From: Paenibacillus rhizophilus | GTDB lineage: Bacteria; Bacillota; Bacilli; Paenibacillales; Paenibacillaceae | Reading direction: 5' to 3' | Assembly: GCF_003854965.1 (NCBI RefSeq) | Contig: NZ_RQPI01000004.1 | Location: 1-64,000 of the forward strand | DNA: 64,000 nt | Part shown: in pieces, positions 15,384 to 25,300 of the stretch | How the letters are laid out: each line of letters begins with the position of its first letter | Position numbering within the stretch: position 1 is the stretch's first letter | Notes under the pieces: generated by a model | Told to the model about the DNA's origin: nothing | Seen by the model: only the letters and a program-made list of their open reading frames with translations | Database searches by the model: none | Translations under genes and position numbers: made by a program

Positions 15384-17960
15384 ATGGCAGGCGGAATTAT
15401 TGATTCCCTGATGTATGCGGTCGGATTCAAACTCAACACCAAGGGCTTGAAAGACGGCGACAAGAAGATCAAAGGCTTGACAGCGTCAGTGACTAGGCTT
15501 GGGATCGCAGCCGGCGCCACGCTTGGCGCAGCTGCTATCGGGATCGGTACAGCGGCGATAAATGCGGCGGGAAAATTCGAATCGGCTATGACGTCGATGC
15601 AGAATGCGACGGGAATGACCGCGCAGCAGCTCGAAGAGACGAAAGGCATAGCCAAAGACTTGTATGCGCAGAATTATGGAGAATCCTGGGATGATTTGGG
15701 CCAGTCTATTGCCAGTGTGAAGCAAATCACCGGCATGACCGGCGGTGCGCTGGAGGGGGCCACAAAGAACGCCATCGCGCTACGGAATACGTTCGGGTAT
15801 GAGGTTCCTGAGTCTATCAGAACAGCTGATACTCTCATGAAGAACTTCGGTGTTACTTCGGATCAGGCATTTAGTTTGATCGCCCAAGGTAAACAAAATG
15901 GCTTGGACTTTTCAGGAGAAATGTTGGATTCTCTGAACGAATACTCCACGCAGTTTAAAAGCCTTGGCTTCAACGCCAACCAAATGTTCGACACACTGGC
16001 AGCTGGATCAGCTTCCGGCGCATTCAATTTGGATAAAGTCGGCGATGCTGTGAAGGAGTTCAATCTGAGGGCGCGAGATATTACGAATAAGGCGACGCTT
16101 GAAGGGTTCAAAATGCTCGGATTTGATGCCCAAAAGATGGTAGCGACATTTGCGAAAGGCGGACCAGCAGCACAGAAGGCATTCACGCAGGTTGTTCAAG
16201 GAATCAAGAGCGCGAAGGACCCGATGAGACAGAATCAAATTGCTACGGATTTATTCGGTACACAGTTTGAGGACCTGCAAGCTGGTGTCATTACAGCCAT
16301 GGGCTCGGCCCGAAATCAGTTCGATATGACGAGAGACGCTATGGGCAAACTCAACGCGACCAAATTTACGTCAATCTGGCAAGTTTTTGGATTCTTGGGC
16401 AGGCAGATTGAAACTTATCTGCTAATTCCCATAGGCGAGAAGTTGTTGCCTTATCTGGACATGTTCGGTCAATGGGTAACGAGCCATCAAGCTGAGATTT
16501 CAGCGTTTGGCAGTCTGATCGCCGATAAGGTCGGAGCTGGTATCGGAATTGTGGTCCATTGGGTTCAATTGGCCCTTCCGTATCTTAAGCAGTTTGGCTC
16601 CATAGCAGGGCCGATGCTCGGTCAATTGGCCGATAAAGCACAGGAACTGTGGACAGCGATTCAACCGGTTGCCATCATGATCGGCAAGCAACTGGTCCAG
16701 GCTGCCGTCGATCTATGGCCGGAGATCCAGAATATCGCCTCCCAGATGGCCGGGGTAGCCGTCGAGGTCTATAAGTGGGAGCCGTTTATCCCGATCGTTT
16801 CCGGCATTGCGGCAGCGTTTCTCACGTATAAGACGTACATGTTCGGCGTGGCAGCAGCGACCAAAGCCGTTACCACCGCCCAGAAGATCGGAGCGGCCGT
16901 AACCAAAGGATTTGCGGCGGCGCAGGCTGCCCTTAATGCGGTGATGGCGATGAATCCGATCTTGCTTATTACAATGGCTCTGGTCGGGCTGGTCGTGGGG
17001 CTTACTATAGCCTATAAGCGATCAGACAAGTTCCGGGCATTTGTGGATAAAATGTGGAAAGGCATTAGGTCGGCCGCGTCCGCGACACTGAATTTCTTCA
17101 AAGTGACTGTTCCAAAGGCTTTCCAGACCGCATTCGATGCTGTTACCGGCTTCTTGAAACGGTGGGGCGTTGTTATTCTGGCGGGACTGGCGGGACCGCT
17201 CTTCCTCATGGCCGCGCTGGTCTATAAGTATTGGGATCAGATCAAAGCGGCGACAATCAAAGTCTTCTCGGCTATCGGAGCATGGCTAGGCTCGGTCTGG
17301 TCCGGGATCAAATCGACCATATTTAATGCGGCATCTGCTATTTGGGTCAGGGTGACCACCGCATGGAAAAATATCAAGACATCGATCAGTAGCGCAATGG
17401 CAGGGATAAAAGGGATTATGTCCACTGCATGGAATGGCATTGTCTCCGCCGTTGATGGTGTCGGTCAGGGCATCGTTTCGAGGCTCTCAGGGGCCTGGAG
17501 TTCGGTCAAATCATCATTTTCTAGCGCGGTAAACTGGATAATCAACAAATTCAACGGCATGCTGTCCAGCCTGAACGGCATATCCATCAAGAATCCTCTT
17601 ACTGGAAAAGAGATTGCCGGCGTAAATATCCCCCTCATACCCATGATTGACGGCAGCCATAAAAACGGACTCTCCCGGGTTCCGTTTGATGGGTATATCG
17701 CGCAGCTGCATAAAGATGAAGGCGTCTTGACCGCAGAGGAGAATAAAGCGAGATTATCTCCGGAGTCTGCTCCGGCTCGGTCAAGTGCCGGCGGAACTCA
17801 GCCGGTAATCAAAATGCCAGCCGTGAATCTCAATATCAATATCGCTGGTAACGCAGACGAGAAGACGGCCCGGCAAATTGGCGATATTGTGGATGAAAAG
17901 GTGCGTGACATCATCGAATCTGTGCTGCGCGCTCACGGTCTGGAGGTCGAATATGGCTAA
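15384..17960 (+). CDS. Tail tape measure protein
   Basis: An 858-residue protein behind GGAAAGGAGGG. N-terminal Lys/Gly-rich coils (GFKLNTKGLKDGDKKIKGL) lead into a TP901-type core (~60-350), then several hydrophobic membrane-like stretches (~470-620) and a C-terminal region ending in AGNADEKTARQIGDIVDEKV. The tape measure sets tail length and enters the membrane during injection; 858 residues predict a tail of about 130 nm by the usual ~0.15 nm per residue rule. It overlaps the next gene by 8 nt. Confidence 0.92.
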   Translation: MAGGIIDSLMYAVGFKLNTKGLKDGDKKIKGLTASVTRLGIAAGATLGAAAIGIGTAAINAAGKFESAMTSMQNATGMTAQQLEETKGIAKDLYAQNYGESWDDLGQSIASVKQITGMTGGALEGATKNAIALRNTFGYEVPESIRTADTLMKNFGVTSDQAFSLIAQGKQNGLDFSGEMLDSLNEYSTQFKSLGFNANQMFDTLAAGSASGAFNLDKVGDAVKEFNLRARDITNKATLEGFKMLGFDAQKMVATFAKGGPAAQKAFTQVVQGIKSAKDPMRQNQIATDLFGTQFEDLQAGVITAMGSARNQFDMTRDAMGKLNATKFTSIWQVFGFLGRQIETYLLIPIGEKLLPYLDMFGQWVTSHQAEISAFGSLIADKVGAGIGIVVHWVQLALPYLKQFGSIAGPMLGQLADKAQELWTAIQPVAIMIGKQLVQAAVDLWPEIQNIASQMAGVAVEVYKWEPFIPIVSGIAAAFLTYKTYMFGVAAATKAVTTAQKIGAAVTKGFAAAQAALNAVMAMNPILLITMALVGLVVGLTIAYKRSDKFRAFVDKMWKGIRSAASATLNFFKVTVPKAFQTAFDAVTGFLKRWGVVILAGLAGPLFLMAALVYKYWDQIKAATIKVFSAIGAWLGSVWSGIKSTIFNAASAIWVRVTTAWKNIKTSISSAMAGIKGIMSTAWNGIVSAVDGVGQGIVSRLSGAWSSVKSSFSSAVNWIINKFNGMLSSLNGISIKNPLTGKEIAGVNIPLIPMIDGSHKNGLSRVPFDGYIAQLHKDEGVLTAEENKARLSPESAPARSSAGGTQPVIKMPAVNLNINIAGNADEKTARQIGDIVDEKVRDIIESVLRAHGLEVEYG

Positions 17961-18510
17961 GATCGACGGCAAGTACATTACTGTCGAGGACGAATCTCCT
18001 GACTTCCCGGTGACAGTAACCGAGCAGCCGGTAGAGAAGGGCGTCAACCTGGCTGATCATGTCCAGGCTGGCGCCCGCACACTTTCACTGTCCGGCAGGA
18101 TCGTTGGACCCGACGCGGCGAAGACCGAGGCGTACATTATCGCGGCCAAAGATAAGGGGAAGATTGTAAAATACATTGGCCGAATTGCATTCGCCGGTGT
18201 GATTACAGCATTCAGCTCCAGCCGGAATTATACCATTGCTAACGGCATGACTTTTTCAATGGAACTGCGGGAAATGCGAGTAGCGACGTCCTCCTACGTG
18301 TCCAAGCTTCCGGCCCCCGTCAAAGCTCAGGCGGCCTCGGTCGCCAATAAGGGTACGCAGCAGACTAAAAATAAGTCGGCTGCCAAGTCGAAGAGCAAGA
18401 GCAAGCCAAAAACCAGCAGCAAAGCCAGCAGCTCCAGAAGCGTAATAAACAAGCCCCAGCGGGCCCCGATCAAACCCGGCAGCAAGTGGGGGACTGGAAA
18501 TTTGCAGTGA
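17953..18510 (+). CDS. Baseplate protein (Dit/DUF6046-like) with Lys/Ser-rich tail
   Basis: A 185-residue protein starting at ATG 17953, inside the end of the tape measure gene. Residues 1-115 are a beta domain (ITVEDESPDFPVTVTEQPVEKG...) as in distal-tail-like proteins placed after tape measures in contractile phages. Residues ~125-170 are low-complexity Lys/Ser (repeats of KSKSK type), probably a flexible linker. Role by position: first baseplate ring. Confidence 0.65.
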   Translation: MAKIDGKYITVEDESPDFPVTVTEQPVEKGVNLADHVQAGARTLSLSGRIVGPDAAKTEAYIIAAKDKGKIVKYIGRIAFAGVITAFSSSRNYTIANGMTFSMELREMRVATSSYVSKLPAPVKAQAASVANKGTQQTKNKSAAKSKSKSKPKTSSKASSSRSVINKPQRAPIKPGSKWGTGNLQ

Positions 18511-18522
18511 GGGGATGATGAA

Positions 18523-18678
18523 GTGAAGAAGGAAATAAACCTATACAAAATCGCGAACGAGGTTGTTGAAGTGCTCTCAAAACATGAAGTCCCGATAAAT
18601 TTTATCGAAAACGTATTTGAGGCCGTACAGGAAACCGTGCAGTGTCAGAAGGTAGTCGGCCCATCCGAGATGGAGTAA
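18523..18678 (+). CDS. Small baseplate-module ORF
   Basis: A 51-residue acidic protein from GTG 18523 behind GAGGGGATGATGAA, ending 3 nt before the next start. It has a helical composition (LYKIANEVVEVLSKHEVP). It was too short for the supplied 60-residue limit but is supported by coupling on both sides. Function unknown. Confidence 0.5.
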   Translation: MKKEINLYKIANEVVEVLSKHEVPINFIENVFEAVQETVQCQKVVGPSEME

Positions 18679-18681
18679 GCC

Positions 18682-19014
18682 ATGGATTATATTGAGATCG
18701 ACAAGGACAACATTCCGTATCGGTTTGAGATTTCGATCTCGGATGAACTTTTTACGATTGAGATCCATTACAACACGGAATATGATTTTTTTACCTTAGA
18801 CCTGGAAGACGCAGAGGGGAACACGCTCGTCACTGGAGAAAAGCTGGTCTATGGGCAGGCGCTATTCGCGGACGTTTGGGATAGTCGATTCCCGAAGCAG
18901 CCGATCGTTCCCTGGGACGAATCGGAAAACAGCACAGAAGTAACATGGAACACGCTGGGCACCAGCGTGTTTTTGTATATCGTCTACAGTGAAGGTGATG
19001 ACGATGGCGCTTAA
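18682..19014 (+). CDS. Baseplate plug-like protein
   Basis: A 110-residue all-beta protein (FEISISDELFTIEIHYNTEYDFFTLDLED) resembling the phage baseplate plug family (DUF6983) of Pam3-type contractile phages. The plug closes the hub beneath the tube. It overlaps the hub gene by 11 nt. Confidence rests on sequence pattern and location. Confidence 0.7.
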   Translation: MDYIEIDKDNIPYRFEISISDELFTIEIHYNTEYDFFTLDLEDAEGNTLVTGEKLVYGQALFADVWDSRFPKQPIVPWDESENSTEVTWNTLGTSVFLYIVYSEGDDDGA

Positions 19015-19801
19015 AAATTTTGGGAGAGTGGTTGAGGTCATGACGGCCAATATGTCATTTTCCCTTGCCAAATACACAATGGAGGGTACAATCCCGTTTG
19101 ACTCTGATCCTCTTCCAAATGAGTCGGAAATCCGGATATGGAACCTCGCACAGACGACCATTAACCGGATCGTCAAAAACAACGTTCTCATGGTAAACGC
19201 CGGGTATGTCGGAGACGTTGGGACCATCCTGAACGGCCGCATCTCCGCAACCCATACCAAATGGGAGGGGGTGGACAAGATCACGACGATCAACGTCCTG
19301 GACAGCGAAGATTTGTCCGCCCGGGAGATCAAAAAGGAAATTGCCTTCGCCAAAGGCAGCTATGCCAGCGCCATCATTACGCAGCTTGCGGGCCTTATCG
19401 GCCTTCCGGTGGCACAGATGCAGCTCGCCAAGGATTACAGCTATAAGAAGGGATATAGCGCCAAAGGGAAGGTAACGGACATTATTTCGGATGTTGCTAA
19501 GGACTGCGGTACGTCGGTGTACATTAACCAAGGAAAATTGTACGTCCGACCGCTGCGGATAGGCGCGGATTCCGTTTTCGATCTCAATCCAGATACGGGC
19601 TTGATCGGCAGCCCGGAGTATTTCGAGCAGGACGGCCACAAGGGATACAACTGCTCCGCGCAGCTGCAGCGCCGCATTACGACGGCCTCGGTGATCGAAC
19701 TGACCTGCCGGGAGTGGTCCGGACAGCTGCATGTGCGGAGCGGTACCCATAAATTCAGTAACACTGGAGATTTTTCGACAGAAGTGGAGGCGATTATGTG
19801 A
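19004..19801 (+). CDS. Baseplate hub protein
   Basis: A 265-residue protein from ATG 19004 (the frame is open slightly upstream). Sequence such as FDSDPLPNESEIRIWNLAQTT and DKITTINVLDSED is typical of gp27-like hub domains that form the trimeric base of the tube. The C-terminus (HKFSNTGDFSTEVEAI) is also family-like. It overlaps the spike gene by 4 nt. Confidence 0.75.
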   Translation: MALKNFGRVVEVMTANMSFSLAKYTMEGTIPFDSDPLPNESEIRIWNLAQTTINRIVKNNVLMVNAGYVGDVGTILNGRISATHTKWEGVDKITTINVLDSEDLSAREIKKEIAFAKGSYASAIITQLAGLIGLPVAQMQLAKDYSYKKGYSAKGKVTDIISDVAKDCGTSVYINQGKLYVRPLRIGADSVFDLNPDTGLIGSPEYFEQDGHKGYNCSAQLQRRITTASVIELTCREWSGQLHVRSGTHKFSNTGDFSTEVEAIM

Positions 19802-20187
19802 GTAAATCAAGTGCGGCGGCTGCACTCGGCAAGCTGCTTCGGGCGCACAGCGATAATCAGACGGGTAACATCGATGTTGCGATGCCCTGCCGAGTGCTAG
19901 CCTTTGACCCGGTGACGCTGCTCGCCAAGGTGCAGCCCCTTGTCCAGATAGGAGAGGACGCGCCGGCTCTGCTGCTGGATGTACCCGTGACTGGCATGCG
20001 GGTGTTAATCGGCGGCGTGGAGACCGTTCTGCGACCGGTCCTGCATGTCGGGGATACAGTGCTGATCGTCTGCTGTGATGCGGAGATCCAAAATACGTTA
20101 TCCGGCCAGGTGGCCGCACCGGACACGGCCCGCCGGCACTCGCGCAATGACGCCGTGATTGTGGGGCTGATGCCATGCTGTCTTTAA
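19798..20187 (+). CDS. Membrane-puncturing spike (Gp138 N-terminal-like)
   Basis: A 129-residue protein from GTG 19798. The region VAMPCRVLAFDPVTLLAKVQPLV (given as ends, ~26-48) followed by VPV and GDTVLIVCCDAEIQ matches the OB-fold N-terminal domain of Gp138-type spikes, which tip the tail and pierce the cell envelope. No long C-terminal needle is visible, so this is a short spike. Confidence 0.8.
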   Translation: MSKSSAAAALGKLLRAHSDNQTGNIDVAMPCRVLAFDPVTLLAKVQPLVQIGEDAPALLLDVPVTGMRVLIGGVETVLRPVLHVGDTVLIVCCDAEIQNTLSGQVAAPDTARRHSRNDAVIVGLMPCCL

Positions 20188-20540
20188 AAGTGGACGAGAC
20201 CGGCGATCTGGTATTTGCCGGAGGCGAGCTGCAGCTTGTATCTGGTCCGGAGGAGATCGCGCAGAGCTGCAGAATGGCCGTCGGCACGAATAAGGGGGAA
20301 TGGTTCCTTGATCTGGACTTTGGCATCGACTTCAGCCGGATTATGGGGAAGAGTGTAACGGAGGATGACGTCCGGGACGAGCTGACCGAAGGCATGTTCC
20401 AGGAGCCACGGATTCAGACGGTTGATTCTGTCGATGTGATCTTTGACCGGGCGGCTCGGACGTTTACCGCTGATATCAAGGCAACATCCGTCAACGGAGA
20501 TATCATAACGGTTGAGGGGGTGGAAACCGTTGTTGGATAG
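20175..20540 (+). CDS. Baseplate wedge protein (DUF2634/XkdS-like)
   Basis: A 121-residue protein overlapping the spike gene by 13 nt. It contains the gp25-like pattern LVSGPEEIAQSCRMAVGTNKGEWFLDLDFGI (positions ~23-53), where the W-x-x-D-x-x-x-G core is characteristic of XkdS/gp25-type wedge proteins that nucleate sheath polymerisation. Confidence 0.85.
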   Translation: MLSLKVDETGDLVFAGGELQLVSGPEEIAQSCRMAVGTNKGEWFLDLDFGIDFSRIMGKSVTEDDVRDELTEGMFQEPRIQTVDSVDVIFDRAARTFTADIKATSVNGDIITVEGVETVVG

Positions 20541-21705
20541 CACGGGTTTTAAACGGCCGCGTTTTGATGACCTTTTTGCCCAAATGGAGGACAAAGCCAA
20601 AGAGGCATTCGGCGATACGGTAAACACTTCTGTCCGTTCGCCGCTTGGGATCATTCTCCGGATCTTCGCATGGTTCCTCTCCATTCTGTGGAGTTTGGCC
20701 GAGGACGTCTATAACAGCGGATATATCGGGACGGCGACGGGTAACAATCTGGATCGCCTCGGACCGCAGGTCGGCATCAGCCGTATATTGGAGCAGTGGG
20801 CTATGGGCACCGTCACCTTAACCGGAACGGCGGGATATACCGTATCTGCCGGGTTTCGCGTGGCGACTGAGTCCGGGTTGACCTACCAGACTACGGATGA
20901 TGTCACCTTAACCGGAGGCACCGGCAATGTCGCCATTGAAGCTCTGGCGTCTGGATCGGCCAGCAATGTAGCCGCCGGCACGATCACGGTTATCGTCAAC
21001 CCTTCTGCCGATGTCACAGGCGTGACCAATGTCGCGCCTGTGACAGGCGGGCGGGAAAAGGAGACGGACGCCGAGTTTCGGGACCGATTCGAGCAGTCTA
21101 CCGCCGGTGGCGGGGCGGCGACGGTTGACTCTATCCGCAGCGCCCTACTCCGGCTGGATGGCGTTCGGGCGGCAACGGTGATCGAAAATACGGGTTTGAC
21201 AGCTGACGGTGCGGGGCGCCCGGGAAAGTCGTTTCAGGCTTACGTCCTCGGCGGGGATGATCAGGCCATCGCAGGCGCCATTTTTTCGACCAAGGCGGGC
21301 GGCATCGAACCGTATGGGACCATTAGTAAGACCGTCACGGACTTGGCAGGCGAACCGCATACGGTAAAATTCTCCCGAGCAACCGAAGTCGGCATAAAGG
21401 TGAATGTAGATATCACCAAAGGTGCGGCGTACCCGGCCGATGGTGACGCCCAAGTTCGGTCTGCGCTGATCCGGTATATCGGCGGGGCGGACGCCCCCGG
21501 TGCTTATTACAACGGGCTCAACATGGGGGCGGATGTTGTCTTCACCCGGCTAATCAGCGCCATATACAGCGTGGAGGGTGTTGGAGACGTGACGCTTACG
21601 GTTGGCAAGACTTCCGGCAGCTTGGGCAGCTCTAACGTTGTGATACAGCCGTATGAGGTTGCGCAGGCAGCTGCGGCCAATGTGGTGGTGACAAGCCATG
21701 TTTAG
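20530..21705 (+). CDS. Baseplate J-like wedge protein
   Basis: A 391-residue protein. Start TTG 20530 (or 20533) follows GAGGGGGTGG. The family features are clear: ILRIFAWFLSILWSLAEDVYNSGYIGTATGNNLDRLG near the N-terminus (given by its ends) and the ETDAEFRDRFEQS motif with a following GVRAATVIEN strand. Baseplate_J proteins form the outer wedge that links hub and fibres. It overlaps wedge DUF2634 and the next gene by a few nt. Confidence 0.9.
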   Translation: MLDSTGFKRPRFDDLFAQMEDKAKEAFGDTVNTSVRSPLGIILRIFAWFLSILWSLAEDVYNSGYIGTATGNNLDRLGPQVGISRILEQWAMGTVTLTGTAGYTVSAGFRVATESGLTYQTTDDVTLTGGTGNVAIEALASGSASNVAAGTITVIVNPSADVTGVTNVAPVTGGREKETDAEFRDRFEQSTAGGGAATVDSIRSALLRLDGVRAATVIENTGLTADGAGRPGKSFQAYVLGGDDQAIAGAIFSTKAGGIEPYGTISKTVTDLAGEPHTVKFSRATEVGIKVNVDITKGAAYPADGDAQVRSALIRYIGGADAPGAYYNGLNMGADVVFTRLISAIYSVEGVGDVTLTVGKTSGSLGSSNVVIQPYEVAQAAAANVVVTSHV

Positions 21706-22339
21706 TGTGAAGGATATGCTTCGGCGCTTTGCAGACACGTACAACAAGGACCCGGTCAGTAATCTGGGGAAACTGATTGGCATTCTGCATGAGCAGCTAA
21801 CGGCAGTGAACGATACGCTGGAAACAGTGCGGTCATGGCGGAGCATCGATGCGGCGCAAGGCACGACTTTGGACAAAATCGGCAGCAATGTCGTGCAGCC
21901 GCGCGGCGCCTCTACAGATGAGGTTTATCGGGTACTCCTCCGGAGCAAGATTGCCCGGAACCTATCCAAAGCCGATATCAACACGATTATCCAGGTGCTT
22001 GCCTTAGCGCTTGATTGCGAGTATTCCGATATCCGGATTCAAGAAAAATATGCCGATGTTTCCGAGCCAGAGCCGGCGGCGATTAATCTGGTCAGCGTAC
22101 CGGCAGCGCGACTTAATGAGGTCGGCATGTCGCCAGGCCAGTTTGTCCAAATCGTCCAGAAGACGGTATCCGCCGGCGTCCGGGTAGCGACGGTGGATTT
22201 GTCAGGAACGTTCGCTTTGTCATCACAATACAGCGTACTGGAAACAAGTTCACTCGGTCTGGCCGATACCAGCATGACGACTGGCGGGCAGCTCGGCGAG
22301 GTTTATGTACCGGGAGACGACTATCCATTGCCCATTTAG
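21698..22339 (+). CDS. Baseplate wedge component (DUF2612-like)
   Basis: A 213-residue protein that follows the J-like gene with an 8-nt overlap. The sequence LDKIGSNVVQPRGASTDEVYRVLLRSKIARN (residues ~62-92) matches the DUF2612 pattern of phage proteins placed after J. It is a structural baseplate/fibre-attachment part by position. Confidence 0.75.
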   Translation: MFSVKDMLRRFADTYNKDPVSNLGKLIGILHEQLTAVNDTLETVRSWRSIDAAQGTTLDKIGSNVVQPRGASTDEVYRVLLRSKIARNLSKADINTIIQVLALALDCEYSDIRIQEKYADVSEPEPAAINLVSVPAARLNEVGMSPGQFVQIVQKTVSAGVRVATVDLSGTFALSSQYSVLETSSLGLADTSMTTGGQLGEVYVPGDDYPLPI

Positions 22340-22350
22340 GAGGGATTTGA

Positions 22351-25300
22351 TTGGCAGATTTTAACGAGCAGCTACCACAATGGGACGCGGCGGGGATTGA
22401 ACCGCCGGCGACCAAAAAGACGAATGGATGGGCGGTTGACGACAAGCCTCCGGCTGGCTGGCTTAACTGGCTTTTCAATCGGATTTATAAGGTGGTTTCG
22501 GAAATTCGAACGGTCTTTTCGGCACACAAGGCTGATAACACAGCCCATATCACCGGTGCCGAGCGAACGACATGGAATAACAAGGTCGATAAGGTAGCCG
22601 GTAAGCAACTCAGCACCGAGGATTACTCGACAACGGAGAAAAACAAGCTTGCTGGGATTGCTGCATCGGCAGAAGTTAACCAGAACGCATTCACGACCGT
22701 TGCCGTTTCCGGTCAATCCAGCGTAGTAGCTGACAGTAAAACCGATACACTAACAATCGCGGCCGGGACGGGGATCACCGTAACCACCGATGCCAACACA
22801 GATACAATTACCGTTACAGCTACAGGCAACCAAACGCCAGGCGCCCATGCCAGTAGTCACCTAACCGGGGGATCTGATCCGATCGCCAAAGCAACGACAT
22901 CGACGGATGGTCTCATGCCCGCTTCGGCCATGGCCGATCTGGCTGCCGTAAAAGCCGGACAAGGCCGTGTAGACCTTAGCCAAACCTTGGGACCGGGGCT
23001 GTCTGTTCTTGCGGCGGATCAAAACGGGTCAGAGTTAGATTTGGTCGTTAGTGGCCGGACGCTGGTTAACATTTTAGGTAACTCGGGTAATTTCGAGCTT
23101 GATTCTAATTCAGACGGAGTCGCAAACGGCTGGACTAAATTTACAAGCGGCACGTACTCCCTCGAAACAACAAATGTCTCCACGGGGTTAAAGGCCCAAA
23201 AAATAACGTCAACGGCCGGAGACCCCAACGTGACAAGCAGAAACGTGTACCAAAACATCGCTGTTGAAGCCGGAAAAACCTACGTTGCTGTAGCAAATTT
23301 AGCTACTGACGGCATTACGATAGGCATGATGCGGATAGAGCTCCCGACGCTAGTTGACGTCAGCCAATCCACCAGTGGCATAATTTTTATAAAATTTACT
23401 CCGTCTACTACGGGCACGTACACTTTTAGATTGTTCAACCGCGCCGTTGTTGGGGATGTCGGCTGGGTTCAATTCGATAGCGTTGGGATTTACGAAGTAG
23501 ACGCTGCTCTCTACGCTCGCATCGGAGTTGACATCACTGCGGCCAACATCCGTGACTATTTGCCTCATGTAGACGGCAAGCAGCACGTACAGGGCGTAGC
23601 GATCACTAAACAAGGGCGTAATTTGCTCCCGAGTGTGCCGGAAGGCTTAAACGCTGCTGCAACAACGAATGGGCCATATGATTTGACGATGGTCGCCACC
23701 GGACCATCTCAAACCAATACTATGAGTATTCCCGTAATTCCTGGTCAGACCTATACGGTAAGTATAGAAATGGCAGGATCAAACGCCTTGCTTGGATATA
23801 ACTTCTACGATTCAAACGGGACGCAAGTAGGATCGTACGGAACGTGGCTGGGCGCTACGGGCTCAAAAGTATTTACTGTCCCAGCTAATGTGACAAGAGC
23901 TCGTGTCGTCCTTAACAGTAATGGAGCAGGCACCCTCACGTTCAAAAATTGGATGCTTGTTCTTGGGGATGCCTCCGCGCTTCCTCCATCATTTACTCCA
24001 ACCGAACCCCAATCCGTTGTTCTGCCCGTTACGCTTGGGCAGGTAGGCGACGTTAAAGACAGTGTGTACAATTCCGGAACGGAATGGATGTATGTCGAGC
24101 GGATCAAGAAGAACGTTTTGTTGGATGGCGCGATTTCGTGGGTGTTTGACGTTGATTATGCAGGGTTCAAACGAGTTAAGTTCAATAACGGACTTGTTTG
24201 GGCAAGTACAAAAGGAACGGCGAGTCGTTATGACGGGAAGTTGCTCAAAAACGACGGGACAAAAGACCCATCTACAGAGGCGGATACATTTCTAATTCAC
24301 AGCAGCGGTTATTTCTTTCTAAACATTGCTGATACAGACTCAGGATGGGCAGAGGCTATCAACCCAAACTCCAATGCGATCAAGGCCCTCGCGAACGGAT
24401 GGAAAGCCAACGCTAACAACGGCACAGTATATACATCATGGATTTCCATCCTTGACGGCAGCGCTCCGGCCACCAACACGGAGGCGTGGGTAGCGGCTAA
24501 TAAGGCCCCGGGATGGACGGCTTGGGCATCTTTGGACTATGCGCTCGCCAACGCCACCGCTCCTGTGCCCGTTGCGGACGCCGAGGGAAGCATTACCCTG
24601 CACCCTGGCGGAAATCAGATCAGTGTAGATACGGGGGTAATACAGCGGGAGAAGGCAACTTTTGCATTTTCGGGCACTGCTTATCGAATTAATCAGTTGG
24701 GTTTCCCTGCCTCTGCTTCTCTCCTTTCAAAAAGAGGAGGTAAACTTCTCGCAGTTTACAAAGAGGAGGACTTATTTACCAAGTATGGAGTTATAAATGA
24801 TGCTGCTGCAAACGGCAACTTCCGGATTGGAATCGAGCAGACCGATTATGACCCCACGAAGGATTATTACGTAACCTACATCGCCCTGGACAAATACGCC
24901 TTAACCTCCAGCGTTACCGAGACAATAGCCACGTACCGGACGGGATTGGGGGGCGTGGCATCAGATCTGGTTCAATCCGTTGCGGAGCTGCGGCAAGCCG
25001 ACGATAGACAAGATTTCGCCATCGACTACGCAGAGGCTAAGACGGATAACTTGCGAGTTGACTTTACGGCCCATCAGGTTGATTACATTAGGCATCCGGC
25101 ATATGCCGGCACGGCGGGGACCGCAACGGCCTACACTGCCACATTGTCGCCAGCGCCTGCGAGCCTGCCGGAGGGATTCGGAATTACCATTGTGCCGCAC
25201 GCCGCCAACGGAGCCAATCCGACGCTGAATATTAACGGCCTAGGGGCCGTCGCCTTGAAAGATCAAAAGGGCGTTTCCTTGGCAGCTGGTTTTTTAGTCC

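Noticed and set aside
19055..20395. 446-residue minus-strand frame opposite hub and spike genes
   Set aside because: Shadow frame with low-complexity Arg/Ser/Pro composition, opposite well-supported genes.
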